DNA from: Chitinolyticbacter albus
Lineage (GTDB): Bacteria; Pseudomonadota; Gammaproteobacteria; Burkholderiales; Chitinibacteraceae
Assembly (NCBI RefSeq): GCF_024437655.1
Contig: NZ_JANBVF010000010.1
Location: 1-64,000 of the forward strand
Reading direction: 5' to 3'
DNA: 64,000 nucleotides
The notes beneath the pieces are model-generated. The model saw only the letters and a list, made by a program, of their open reading frames with translations. It had not been told where the DNA came from and searched no databases. Shown here one piece after another: positions 38,197-47,055 of the stretch (position 1 is the first letter of the stretch; each line of letters opens with the position of its first letter). Both the position numbers and the translations under genes were made by a program.

Positions 38197-40431
38197 GTGA
38201 AACAAGGTATTGCGATCCTGGCCTGCATGCTGGCCTGCTCGGGCTTGACGCAAGCGGCCCAGCAAGGGCGGCCCCGGATCGGGTTGGTGCTCGGTGGCGG
38301 CGGCGCGCGTGGGTTGGCGCATGTGGGCGTGCTCAAGGTGCTGGAAGAAGCGCGCGTGCCGATCGATTGCATCGTCGGTACCAGCATGGGCGCCTTGGTG
38401 GCAGGCAGCTACGCCTCGGGCCGCAGCCCGGAAGAGCTGGCCGAACAGGTGCAGCAGGCGAACTGGGATGACCTCTTGAGTTCGCGCCTGCCGCGCCAGC
38501 TCAACTCCTTCCGCCAGAAGCAGGTGGACCAGCTGGCGTTGCTGCCGGTCGATATCGGGGTGTCCGACGACGGCAAGATCTCCTTCCCCAAGTCCGCGAT
38601 CAATACCCAGAAGGTCGAGCTGTTCCTGCGCCACATGACTTACGGCGGCACCGCGGCCGATTTCGATCAGTTGTCCATCCCGTTCCGCGCAATCGCCACC
38701 GATCTGGAGCAGGGCGAGATGGTGGTGATGAAGGACGGCGATATCGTCTCGGCCATGTTGGCCAGCATGGCGGTACCGAGCGTGTTCCCGCCGGTGACGC
38801 GCGATGGAAAGCTTTTGGCCGATGGTGGCCTGACCCGCAACCTGGGCGTGGATGTGGCACGCGAGCTGTGCGCCGACGTGGTGATCGCGATCGATGTTGC
38901 CTCTCCACCGCTCAAGCGCGAGGCACTGGGCGATATTTTTGGCGTGGCCGACCAGTACACGCGCTTGATGATCCTGCAGAACCAGCGGCCACAACTGGGC
39001 AGCCTTACGTCGCTGGATGTATTGATCACGCCCGAGCTGACCGATCTGTCGAGTTCGTCGTTCGACAAGAACAAGGAGCTGATGGCACTGGGCGAGAAGG
39101 CCGCGCACAAGGCGCTGTCGCAGTTGCAACGCTATGCCTTGCCCGCCGAGCGCTACCAGGAATGGCAGACCGCGCGCACCGCTAGGCGCCTGCAGCCCAA
39201 GCCCATCCTCGAGGTGCAGGTGGCCGAGCTCAAGAAGGTGAACCCGGAGGTGATGCGCGGCGCACTCGCGGTGAAGACTGGCGCGCCGCTGGACCAGGAC
39301 GATTTCAATCAGCGATTGCAGCAGGTTTACGCACGCGGTGATTTCACCCAGCTCGACTATGAACTGCTCGATCATGGTTCGGGCCAGCGCATGACGATCA
39401 CCCCGGTCGAGAAGGACTGGGGGCCCAATTATCTGAACTTCGGTTTGGCACTGGGTACCGACTTCGATCGCTCCAACCCCTACGCGCTGACGGCGCGCTA
39501 CCGCCGCACCTGGATGAACAGCCTGGGTGGCGAGTTCGATGGCTTGGTCAGCATCGGCGATCGCTCGGTCATTGCCGGCGAGTTCTATCAGCCGCTGCAG
39601 ATCGACGGCTATGCCTTTGTCGCGCCCTATGTGCTTGCCGAATCGAGCCCGCTCAAGCTGTGGTTCGATGGCCGACAGTTTGCCGAGTACAAGCTGGAGG
39701 GCTCGCGCGCGGGGCTGGACTTCGGCTCCTCATGGGCGCGCTACGGTGAAGTTCGCGTCGGCCCTTCGATCAGTCGCTATCGCGGCATTCTGGAAGTGGG
39801 TAGCCCGACCGTCGACGTCGGTGGCATCGCCGTGGATCTATTGCCGCGCAGCGTGAAGCAGTGGGACTGGGGCGTACGTTTCAATCTTTACTATGACCAG
39901 CTCGACAACCTCAACTTCCCGAGCCTGGGCACCCTGGTCCACCTGTACGGCTATGAAGCGTTCGACGGCCGTGTCGAAGAGTCGCAATTTCCGAAGGACT
40001 TCGAGCGCTACGGTCGCTACGGGCTGGATCTGACCCACGGCTTTGGCTGGGGGGGCAACAGTGGCCATGTCGCGATGCGCAGCCAGCTCGCGCGCGGTGG
40101 GGATCCGCCGTTGTCGGACGTGCGCTGGATGGGCGGCTTTCTCAATCTGTCGAGCTATGGATACCAGGAGCTGCAAGGCGACGAGTTTTTCTATGGCCGA
40201 CTGGCTTTATACCGGCCGGTGCCGATTTTTTCTGAATCGGGCAAGGGTACCTACCTGGGTGCGGCGCTCGAAGTCGGACGGGTGTTCGACGATTTTCTCG
40301 ACGATGGCTGGCATTCCTCCATGGTTGGCTATCTCGGCATCGATACCTACCTCGGTCCGCTCTATCTGGCCGTGGCCTATGGTGACAATGAGAAGACGCG
40401 CTACTACGTGACGCTGGGCAATCCGTTCTGA
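38197..40431 (+). CDS. Patatin-like phospholipase autotransporter with Omp85 barrel (PlpD-type, type Vd)
   Basis: 744 residues from a GTG at 38197 with AGGGAG 6 bp upstream. A signal peptide (cleavage near residue 22) is followed by a patatin domain with glycine-rich GGGGARG (33-39), nucleophile S63 in GTSMG and D209 in DGG. A POTRA-like segment (about 340-420) and a C-terminal 16-strand Omp85 barrel ending in TLGNPF complete it. It matches type Vd secretion, where the barrel exports the lipase. The catalytic dyad is intact. Lipid substrate is unknown. Confidence 0.92.
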   Translation: MKQGIAILACMLACSGLTQAAQQGRPRIGLVLGGGGARGLAHVGVLKVLEEARVPIDCIVGTSMGALVAGSYASGRSPEELAEQVQQANWDDLLSSRLPRQLNSFRQKQVDQLALLPVDIGVSDDGKISFPKSAINTQKVELFLRHMTYGGTAADFDQLSIPFRAIATDLEQGEMVVMKDGDIVSAMLASMAVPSVFPPVTRDGKLLADGGLTRNLGVDVARELCADVVIAIDVASPPLKREALGDIFGVADQYTRLMILQNQRPQLGSLTSLDVLITPELTDLSSSSFDKNKELMALGEKAAHKALSQLQRYALPAERYQEWQTARTARRLQPKPILEVQVAELKKVNPEVMRGALAVKTGAPLDQDDFNQRLQQVYARGDFTQLDYELLDHGSGQRMTITPVEKDWGPNYLNFGLALGTDFDRSNPYALTARYRRTWMNSLGGEFDGLVSIGDRSVIAGEFYQPLQIDGYAFVAPYVLAESSPLKLWFDGRQFAEYKLEGSRAGLDFGSSWARYGEVRVGPSISRYRGILEVGSPTVDVGGIAVDLLPRSVKQWDWGVRFNLYYDQLDNLNFPSLGTLVHLYGYEAFDGRVEESQFPKDFERYGRYGLDLTHGFGWGGNSGHVAMRSQLARGGDPPLSDVRWMGGFLNLSSYGYQELQGDEFFYGRLALYRPVPIFSESGKGTYLGAALEVGRVFDDFLDDGWHSSMVGYLGIDTYLGPLYLAVAYGDNEKTRYYVTLGNPF

Positions 40432-40462
40432 GGGTGCAGATTTCGCTGCGAGAAAGGGGGAT

Positions 40463-40644
40463 GACCTGTATAGTAGAGGTCTATCCCAATGCAGTCCTCC
40501 GATCCCCCGTGCTACCGAGCGTTGGGGCGTGCCTTGATGGTGTACCCGCCAAGCGCGGTTGTCATCCTACCTCCCGAGTCGTCCTGTCACAGGCCCCTCA
40601 GGCCGTGGCATTGCATCCGGACTGCCCAACACCGGAGATGTGTC
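40463..40644 (+). promoter_or_regulatory. Promoter and structured leader of infA
   Basis: TATAGT (40469-40474) flanked by GACCT (40463-40467) and AGGTC (40477-40481) marks a -10 within an inverted repeat; a good -35 is not seen. The leader of about 165 nt is closed by a long-range 7-bp helix: GCAGTCC (40491-40497) with GGACTGC (40619-40625), the last just before GGAG (40633-40636). Small hairpins (CCTG/CAGG, GGCC/GGCC) lie inside. This is long for an initiation-factor gene and suggests temperature or translational control. Confidence 0.45.
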
Positions 40645-40914
40645 ATGGCAAAAGAAGATATGGTTGAAATGGAAGGCGTCGTGATCGAGCTGCTGCCCGA
40701 TTCGCGCTTTCGTGTGGCGCTGACCAACGGCATCGAGATCAACGCCTACGCGTCGGGCAAGATGCGCAAGCACCGCATCCGCGTGCTGGCCGGCGATCGC
40801 GTGACGGTCGAGATGTCGCCCTATGACCTGACCAAGGGCCGGGTCAGCTTCCGTCACAAAGATGAACGTCCGTCCTCCCCACCCGGCGGCTCGTCTTACC
40901 AAGGCCGTCGCTGA
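40645..40914 (+). CDS. infA: Translation initiation factor IF-1, longer second copy type
   Basis: 89 residues of OB fold: [24 protein letters not shown], the central [19 protein letters not shown], and [13 protein letters not shown]. The core is canonical; about 17 residues of polar tail ([16 protein letters not shown]) exceed the 72-residue form. It stands alone, not in a ribosomal-protein operon, as does the second infA copy of many betaproteobacteria. IF-1 stimulates IF-2 and IF-3 on the 30S subunit. Confidence 0.94.
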   Translation: MAKEDMVEMEGVVIELLPDSRFRVALTNGIEINAYASGKMRKHRIRVLAGDRVTVEMSPYDLTKGRVSFRHKDERPSSPPGGSSYQGRR

Positions 40915-41023
40915 GTCCCATTCGGGACGCGTGTTCTTTGCCACAGCGCCAGCATGTGGCCATCGCCTGTTGCGGGGGCTGCCGTTATGATGACGGCACC
41001 TTAAACGTATGGGAGTGCCCCCG

Positions 41024-41311
41024 ATGAAGCTGATGTCCGCATTGTTGCTCGCTACCGGCCTGATGTGTGCGCAGTCGGTTCATGCCGCCACCGCGCAACA
41101 GGAAAAAATGGGCTCCTGCAACAAGGAAGCCAGCGCCAAGAGCCTGAAGGGTGACGAGCGCAAGGCGTTCATGAGCACTTGCCTCAAGGCCGACGCCAAG
41201 CCGACCAAGCAGCAGGACAAGATGGGCTACTGCAACAAGGAAGCCGGCGCCAAGAAGCTGAAGGGCGACGAGCGCAAGGCGTTCATGAGCGACTGTCTCA
41301 AGAAGAAGTAA
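41024..41311 (+). CDS. psiF: PsiF-family secreted protein with two repeats
   Basis: 95 residues. A signal peptide (MKLMSALLLATGLMCAQSVHA) is followed by two repeats of about 35 residues, each with QQxKMGxCNKEA, LKGDERKAFMS and a second cysteine. The two cysteines per repeat probably form disulphides. PsiF is phosphate-starvation inducible in E. coli, but its function is unknown. GGGAG lies 8 bp before the ATG; no pho box was identified. Confidence 0.9.
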   Translation: MKLMSALLLATGLMCAQSVHAATAQQEKMGSCNKEASAKSLKGDERKAFMSTCLKADAKPTKQQDKMGYCNKEAGAKKLKGDERKAFMSDCLKKK

Positions 41312-41330
41312 GCGCTCGCGGGCGCCAGAC

Positions 41331-41352
41331 AAGCGCGGCTGAGGCCGCGCTT
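41331..41352 (+). terminator. Rho-independent terminator of psiF
   Basis: A 9-bp stem (AAGCGCGGC with GCCGCGCTT, loop TGAG) runs into a T5 tract, 19 bp after the psiF stop. Confidence 0.9.
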
Positions 41353-41446
41353 TTTCATAGCCGGGCTTGCAGCGCAGCATCCTTGTCCGCATCTCTTGGG
41401 CGATACCGTCGCTTCAACCTCCATTCGTTCTTGCTGGAATACCATC

Positions 41447-42535
41447 ATGTCCGACCTCTCCGACCTGCAAGCCGCGCTTGCCCGACTGATCGACCCGTTG
41501 ACGGGCATCGACTATGTATCCGCCAAGTGCGTGCGTGGGTTGGCGCTCGAGAACGGCGTGGCGCGTGCCGAGATCGTGCTGGGTTATCCGGCTGCCAGCC
41601 GCCACGCCGCCATTGCGGCCGAGGCCGAAGCGGCCTTGCGCGCGGTGGCAGGGGTGTCGGGGGCCGAGGTGCACGTCTCCAGCCATATCGTCGCGCATTC
41701 TGCGCAGCGTGGCCTGCCCTTGCTTGCCGGTGTGAAGAACATCGTTGCCGTGGCCTCGGGCAAGGGCGGGGTCGGCAAATCGACCACGGCTGCCAACCTC
41801 GCGTTGGCGCTGGCGGCGGAGGGCGCGAAGGTGGGTCTGCTGGACGCCGATATTTACGGCCCGTCGCAGCCGACCATGCTCGGCGTGGAAGGGCGCCAGC
41901 CGGTCTCGCCCGACAACAAGCATATCGAGCCGATCGAGAATCACGGCATCAAGACGATGTCGATCGGCTTCCTGATCGATCCCGAACAGCCGATGGTGTG
42001 GCGCGGCCCCATGGTCACGCAGGCCTTGATGCAGCTCTTGAACGACACCCTCTGGGGCGAACTCGACTACCTGCTGGTCGACCTGCCGCCTGGCACCGGC
42101 GACATTCAGCTCACATTGAGCCAGAAGGTGCCGGTCACGGGGGCGGTCATCGTTACTACGCCGCAGGATATTGCCCTCTTGGACGCGCGCAAGGGCCTCA
42201 AGATGTTCGAGAAGGTCGGCGTGCCCATTCTGGGCATCGTCGAGAACATGAGTGTGCATATCTGCAGCAATTGCGGCCACGCCGAGCCCATTTTTGGCGA
42301 GGGCGGCGCGGCGCGCATGAGTGCCGACTACGGCACCGAGCTGCTGGGCCAATTGCCGCTCGATTTGTCGATTCGTCTGAATGCCGATGCCGGCCACCCC
42401 TCGGTCATCGCCGAGCCGGACGGCCAAGTGGCGCAGTTGTATCGCGGTATCGCGCAGAAGGTGGGTGCGCGGATCGCCGCCAAGGCACAGGACTATTCGA
42501 GCAAGTTTCCCAAGATCGTCATCAGCAATACCTGA
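41447..42535 (+). CDS. apbC: Iron-sulfur cluster carrier Mrp/ApbC
   Basis: 362 residues. An N-terminal MIP18/DUF59-like domain (about 1-85) precedes a P-loop domain with the deviant Walker A SGKGGVGKST (104-113), switch YGPSQPTM and a C-S-N-C pair (C273, C276) that binds a [4Fe-4S] cluster at the dimer interface. Mrp/ApbC delivers clusters to apo-proteins. The start at 41447 gives the family N terminus; the frame from 41396 is longer without support. Confidence 0.93.
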   Translation: MSDLSDLQAALARLIDPLTGIDYVSAKCVRGLALENGVARAEIVLGYPAASRHAAIAAEAEAALRAVAGVSGAEVHVSSHIVAHSAQRGLPLLAGVKNIVAVASGKGGVGKSTTAANLALALAAEGAKVGLLDADIYGPSQPTMLGVEGRQPVSPDNKHIEPIENHGIKTMSIGFLIDPEQPMVWRGPMVTQALMQLLNDTLWGELDYLLVDLPPGTGDIQLTLSQKVPVTGAVIVTTPQDIALLDARKGLKMFEKVGVPILGIVENMSVHICSNCGHAEPIFGEGGAARMSADYGTELLGQLPLDLSIRLNADAGHPSVIAEPDGQVAQLYRGIAQKVGARIAAKAQDYSSKFPKIVISNT

Positions 42536-42640
42536 GCACTGGCCCGGCTGCCGGTGTTTCGTGCCATCGCGACGATCGGCGCGCCGGTGACTGATCGGCT
42601 GGGTGTTCGTGCACAAGCTGTAGCCGATGCAGTGCCCCAT

Positions 42641-42671
42641 GAAAAAGCCCGGATCGCGTCCGGGCTTTTTC
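42641..42671. terminator. Bidirectional terminator between mrp and queF
   Basis: A 13-bp perfect stem, GAAAAAGCCCGGA with TCCGGGCTTTTTC, loop TCGCG. The flanking A5 and T5 give a T run on both strands, so it can serve the convergent mrp and queF transcripts. Confidence 0.93.
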
Positions 42672-42685
42672 GTTTTGCGGCGGGT

Positions 42686-43513
42686 TTACTGCCGCGCGCC
42701 GCGCAGGTTGGCCGGTGGCGGGCCGCTGAAATTGCTGCGGTAGGGGTTGATGTCGAGGCCGCCGCGCCGGGTGTAGCGCGCGTAGACGGCCAGCTTCATC
42801 GGCTTGCAGGCGCGCATCAGGTCCATGAAGATGCGCTCGACGCATTGCTCATGGAACTCGTTGTGCTGGCGGAACGAGATCAGGTAGCGCAGCAGCGATT
42901 CGCGGTTGATCGGCTGGCCAAGATAGCGGATCTGCATGCTGGCCCAGTCCGGCTGGCCGGTGACGAGGCAATTGGACTTGAGCAGGTTGGAGGTGAGCAC
43001 CTCGTTCACCGGCGCGTCGGCGTCGTCGCAGCGTAGCAGTTGCGGCGCAGGCTGGTACTGGTCGACCTCGATGTCGAGGTTGTCGATGCAATAGCCTTCG
43101 AGCTCCATCAGGCGCTGGCCGGTGAAATCATCGGGCTCGATCAGCTGCACCCGCACCGGGGCGCCGACGGCCTGTGACAGGTCGTCGCGCAGCAGTGTGG
43201 CGACGGCGTCGGCATTGGCGAGCCGGGTCTGGTTAAAGCTGTTGAGATACAGCTTGAACGACTTGGATTCGACGATGTTGGTGCTGTCGGCCGGAAACTC
43301 GAACACGGCAATCGCGACCTGCGGCTTGCCGCGCGGATTGAGCCAGGAAAGCTCGTAGCCGTTCCAGATGTCGGCCCCCATGAAGGGCAGGGTGCCGGTC
43401 ACGCCGATCTCGTCGCGCTTGCCCTGGCGCGGGATCGGAAACAGCAGGCTGGCGTCGTACTCGGCCTGGTATTGCACGGCCTTGCCGAGTGGGGATTGCT
43501 GCGCGGTGCTCAT
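42686..43513 (-). CDS. queF: NADPH-dependent 7-cyano-7-deazaguanine reductase QueF (type II)
   Basis: Reduces preQ0 to preQ1 in queuosine synthesis. 275 residues from [10 protein letters not shown], the longer two-domain QueF type: the QueF motif ESKSFKLY (82-89) and the catalytic cysteine C182 in [11 protein letters not shown]. The unusual upstream frame (43514-43675) was dropped because it lacks family likeness. No other queuosine gene is adjacent. Confidence 0.94.
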   Translation of the reverse strand: MSTAQQSPLGKAVQYQAEYDASLLFPIPRQGKRDEIGVTGTLPFMGADIWNGYELSWLNPRGKPQVAIAVFEFPADSTNIVESKSFKLYLNSFNQTRLANADAVATLLRDDLSQAVGAPVRVQLIEPDDFTGQRLMELEGYCIDNLDIEVDQYQPAPQLLRCDDADAPVNEVLTSNLLKSNCLVTGQPDWASMQIRYLGQPINRESLLRYLISFRQHNEFHEQCVERIFMDLMRACKPMKLAVYARYTRRGGLDINPYRSNFSGPPPANLRGARQ

Positions 43514-43595
43514 GGGGATTCCTGTTCCTCGAAGCGACACCGAGCCGCTTCGCGCAAAACGCCATGATACCGCAGCGATGCAATTGAACCGAGGC

Positions 43596-44351
43596 TCAGC
43601 GCCCGCGCAGCCGATACCACAGCACGCCCAGCAGCTCGTGCAGCGCGCGGTCGCTGCGGGCCAGTGCCTCGGCATCGGGCAGCCAGCGCAGCACGGCTGA
43701 TTGCTCCTGCGAGGCGTAGTCAGTGGCCGCGGGGATCACGGTGAAGTCAGCCTGCGTGAAGATGCGCTCGGCGCGCGGCATGTGCCAGGCCTGGGTGACG
43801 AGGGCGATGCGGCGCTGACTGGCTGGTAACAGCCGGGCACTGAACTCGGCGTTTTCCTCGGTATTGCGCGATGCACTTTCCACCCAGCGCGGCGCGATGT
43901 CGTAGTCGCTGCGCAGTGCGTCGGCCATCAGCTGCGCCTCGGCCACGCCGCCCTTGGGCTTGCCACCGGTCACCAACAGCGGCTTGCCGCTGCTGCGAGC
44001 CAGTCGGGCGCCATAGTGCACGCGGGTCAGCGTGGCGTTGTTCATCGCTTCGCCAAGGCCCGCATCGGGCGCCGGCATCCGCTTGCCGCCGCCGAGCACG
44101 ACGATGGCGGCAACGGAGTCGAGCGCTGCCGGCGTGATCGGCTCCGGTTCCAATTGCCGCAGCAGCGTGTACGCGATGCCTGGCGTCGCTAGCAGGTACA
44201 GCAGCAGTGTCGCTACGGTGACGAGGCCGCGAGCCAGCCGAGGGCGATTGCGCCAGAGCAGCAGGCCGACGGCCAGCAGCAACAGCAGGCTGCCTGGTGG
44301 CAGCATCAGCGCAGCGATGGCGTTCTTGATGACGACGACGGGATCGACCAC
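43596..44351 (-). CDS. YdcF/ElyC-family membrane protein (DUF218)
   Basis: 251 residues. Two membrane segments at about 16-33 and 38-57 precede a DUF218 domain with [17 protein letters not shown] and [10 protein letters not shown]. The E. coli relative ElyC affects undecaprenyl-phosphate metabolism and envelope integrity. Start GTG at 44351. It may be cotranscribed with queF 82 bp downstream or with livF upstream, though a hairpin separates it from livF. Confidence 0.88.
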   Translation of the reverse strand: MVDPVVVIKNAIAALMLPPGSLLLLLAVGLLLWRNRPRLARGLVTVATLLLYLLATPGIAYTLLRQLEPEPITPAALDSVAAIVVLGGGKRMPAPDAGLGEAMNNATLTRVHYGARLARSSGKPLLVTGGKPKGGVAEAQLMADALRSDYDIAPRWVESASRNTEENAEFSARLLPASQRRIALVTQAWHMPRAERIFTQADFTVIPAATDYASQEQSAVLRWLPDAEALARSDRALHELLGVLWYRLRGR

Positions 44352-44378
44352 GGGCGTGCTCTCAGGGCTGGAATGGAC

Positions 44379-44403
44379 AACGGGCCGCAGAGTGCGGCCC
44401 GTT
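44379..44403 (-). terminator. Terminator-like hairpin after livF
   Basis: An 11-bp stem (AACGGGCCGCA with TGCGGCCCGTT, loop GAG) 27 bp past the livF stop. On the minus strand only GTCC follows, with no T run, so termination strength is doubtful. Confidence 0.55.
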
Positions 44404-44430
44404 GCGGGTACTGGTCAAGCTCGGGCGCAC

Positions 44431-45147
44431 TCACTCGCCCAGATACGCCTTCTGGATCGCCTCATTGGCCAGCAACACCTTGGCGTCGTCGGCCAGCGTG
44501 ATCTTGCCGCTTTCCATCACGTAGCCACGGTCGGCGGTTTCCAACGCCAGCTTGGCGTTCTGCTCGACCAGCAGCATGGTCACGCCCTCGGCGGCGATCA
44601 TGCGGATGATCTCGAAGATCTTCTGCACGATGATGGGCGCGAGACCCATCGACGGCTCGTCCAACAGCAGCAGCTTGGGGCGGCTCATGATGGCGCGGCC
44701 GATGGCCACCATCTGCTGCTCGCCGCCCGACAGCGTGCCAGCCAGCTGCAGCCGACGCTCCTTCAGGCGCGGGAACAGATCGTAGACGCGCGCCATGTCG
44801 CTGGCGATGGCGCCTTTGTCATTGCGCGTGTGCGCGCCCATCTGCAGGTTCTCTTCCACCGTCAGCCGTGGAAACACGCCGCGGCCTTCGGGCACCAGCA
44901 CCAAGCCGCGATCGACATAGTGGTAGGGTGCGAGCCTGGCGGTGTTCTCGCCGTTGAACGTGATGCTGCCAGCGGTAGGCTTGACCATGCCGACCAGGGT
45001 CTTGAGCGTAGTGCTCTTGCCCGCGCCATTGGCGCCGATCAGCGCGACGAGCTCGCCCTGCTTGACTTCCAGATTGATACCCTTGACGGCGTGGATGCCG
45101 CCATAGGCGACCTTCAGGTCTTCGACTTTCAGTAGAGCGTCGGTCAT
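44431..45147 (-). CDS. livF: Branched-chain amino acid ABC transporter ATPase LivF
   Basis: 238 residues with Walker A (GANGAGKST), signature LSGGEQQM, Walker B (LLLLDEPSMGL) and LivF-type ends (VMESGKITLADDAKVLLANEAIQKAYLGE). The start is set by the ATGA overlap with the livG stop; an in-frame extension to 45258 lies inside livG. It works as a heterodimer with LivG. Confidence 0.95.
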   Translation of the reverse strand: MTDALLKVEDLKVAYGGIHAVKGINLEVKQGELVALIGANGAGKSTTLKTLVGMVKPTAGSITFNGENTARLAPYHYVDRGLVLVPEGRGVFPRLTVEENLQMGAHTRNDKGAIASDMARVYDLFPRLKERRLQLAGTLSGGEQQMVAIGRAIMSRPKLLLLDEPSMGLAPIIVQKIFEIIRMIAAEGVTMLLVEQNAKLALETADRGYVMESGKITLADDAKVLLANEAIQKAYLGE

Positions 45148-45911
45148 TGCGGCGCTACTCCCAGGTACGCTTCGATCACGCGTGGATCGTTCTTCACGGC
45201 TTCGGGCACACCCTCGGCGATCTTCTTGCCGTAATCGAGCACGGCGATGCGGTCGCACAAGCCCATCATCAGCTTCACGTCATGCTCGATCAGCAGGATG
45301 GTCACGCCGTCGGCGCGCACCTTTTCCATCAGCTTCTTCAAGCCCTCGGTTTCGGAGGGGTTCATGCCGGCGGCGGGCTCGTCCAGCGCCAAGAGCGTTG
45401 GCTTGGTGGCAAGCGCGCGGGCGATCTCCAGCCGGCGCTGGTCGCCGTAGGAGAGGTTGCGCGCCAGCTCGTCGTGACGGCGGCCGATGCCAACGTAGTC
45501 GAGCAGTTCCTGCGCGCGTACCTTGATGCCGGCTTCCTCGGCGCGGGCCTTGGGGTGGCGCAGAACGGCGCCGATCACGCCAGTGCGGGTGCGCACATGT
45601 TGGCCGACCATCACGTTTTCCAGCGCTGTCATGTTGGCGAACAGCCGGATGTTCTGGAAGGTACGGGCGATGCCCGATTCGACCACCACATAAGGCTTCT
45701 TGCGGAACAAGTCCTTCCCGTTGAAGGTGAACGCGCCTTCATCCGGTTGATAGAGCCCGGTCAGCACGTTGAACAGCGTGGTCTTGCCGGCGCCATTGGG
45801 GCCGATCAGGCCGTAGATCTCGCCGGCGTTGATCGAGAGGCTGACATCGTTCAGCGCATGCAGGCCGCCGAAACGCTTGTGGATGCCGCGGATTTCGAGA
45901 AGCGCGCTCAT
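45144..45911 (-). CDS. livG: Branched-chain amino acid ABC transporter ATPase LivG
   Basis: 255 residues with Walker A (GPNGAGKTT), the longer LivG insertion around IRLFANMTALENVMVGQH, and the signature/Walker B segment (LSYGDQRRLEIARAL, LLALDEPAAGMNPSE). It overlaps livM upstream and livF downstream by ATGA at both ends, so translation of the run is tightly coupled. Confidence 0.95.
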   Translation of the reverse strand: MSALLEIRGIHKRFGGLHALNDVSLSINAGEIYGLIGPNGAGKTTLFNVLTGLYQPDEGAFTFNGKDLFRKKPYVVVESGIARTFQNIRLFANMTALENVMVGQHVRTRTGVIGAVLRHPKARAEEAGIKVRAQELLDYVGIGRRHDELARNLSYGDQRRLEIARALATKPTLLALDEPAAGMNPSETEGLKKLMEKVRADGVTILLIEHDVKLMMGLCDRIAVLDYGKKIAEGVPEAVKNDPRVIEAYLGVAPQ

Positions 45912-47020
45912 GCCTGGGCCTCCTCGTCGTGTTCATGGAATTCGCGGGCGCGGCGCTTGGACGGCCACAGCCCTTCGGGGCGCAGCAGCATGATGATGAT
46001 CATCGCCAGGCCAAAGATCAGCATGCGCAGGTTTTCCGGATCGACCACACGGCGGCCGAAAATGCCTTCCTGCAGCGGATTGATCACGTCGCGCAGGATT
46101 TCTGGCGTGATCGACACGATGATGGCGCCCAGGATCACGCCGGGGATATGGCCCATGCCACCCAGCACCACCATGCACAGCACCATGATCGATTCCATCA
46201 GCACGAACGATTCGGGCGAAACGAAGCCCTGGAAGCTGGCGAACAATGCCCCCGATACACCGCCGAACGAGGCGCCCATGGCAAAAGCCAGCAACTTCAC
46301 ATTGCGGATGTTGATGCCCATGGCGTTGGCGGCGATCTCGTCTTCGCGTAGCGCCACCCAGGCGCGGCCGATGCGCGAATGCTGCAGCCGCAGGGTGACG
46401 AAGATGATGAAGATGCAGAACGCCAGGATCAGGTAGTAGTAGAGGTGCACCATGTCGAAAGTGAGCCCCAGCCACTCCATGGGTCGGCCGAAATCGATGT
46501 CAAGAAAATGCACCTTGTCGATGTTGTTGATGCCCTGCGGCCCATTGGTGATGTTCACCGGGCGATCGAGGTTGTTCAGGAAGATGCGGATGATCTCGCC
46601 AAAGCCTAGCGTCACGATGGCGAGGTAGTCGCCGCGCAGCTTGAGTACCGGCGTGCCCAGCATCACGCCAAACATACCGGCGAACACCGCGGCGACGACC
46701 AGCATCACGATGAAGTTGGGGCCTATCAGCCACGCCGGCAGTATTGCGGCGAGGTGCGGCGAATTGAGCAGCGCATAGACATAGGCGCCGACCGCATAGA
46801 ACGCGATGTAGCCAAGATCCAATAGGCCAGCATAACCGACCACGATGTTGAGGCCGAGCGCAAGCATGATGTAAAGCAGCGCGAAATCGACCGCGCGTAC
46901 CCACGACTTGCCGTTCTCGAAGCCACCCGTGAGCATCCAGGGCAGCAAGGCCAGGATGACCGCGAGTACGGCATAGGTGATGGCCTTGCCATGGCGCGTT
47001 TTCATGAACGCAAAATTCAT
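45908..47020 (-). CDS. livM: Branched-chain amino acid ABC transporter permease LivM
   Basis: 370 residues with about nine hydrophobic segments and the conserved GYAGLLDLGYIAFYAVGAY and LKLRGDYLAIVTLGFGEIIR stretches of LivM. The ATG has GGAGC upstream; an in-frame start at MKTRHGKA five codons later is possible. 35 bp separate it from livH. Confidence 0.93.
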   Translation of the reverse strand: MNFAFMKTRHGKAITYAVLAVILALLPWMLTGGFENGKSWVRAVDFALLYIMLALGLNIVVGYAGLLDLGYIAFYAVGAYVYALLNSPHLAAILPAWLIGPNFIVMLVVAAVFAGMFGVMLGTPVLKLRGDYLAIVTLGFGEIIRIFLNNLDRPVNITNGPQGINNIDKVHFLDIDFGRPMEWLGLTFDMVHLYYYLILAFCIFIIFVTLRLQHSRIGRAWVALREDEIAANAMGINIRNVKLLAFAMGASFGGVSGALFASFQGFVSPESFVLMESIMVLCMVVLGGMGHIPGVILGAIIVSITPEILRDVINPLQEGIFGRRVVDPENLRMLIFGLAMIIIMLLRPEGLWPSKRRAREFHEHDEEAQA

Positions 47021-47055
47021 AATTCAGTGCTCCAGTTTTCGCTATCGCAGGGCCT

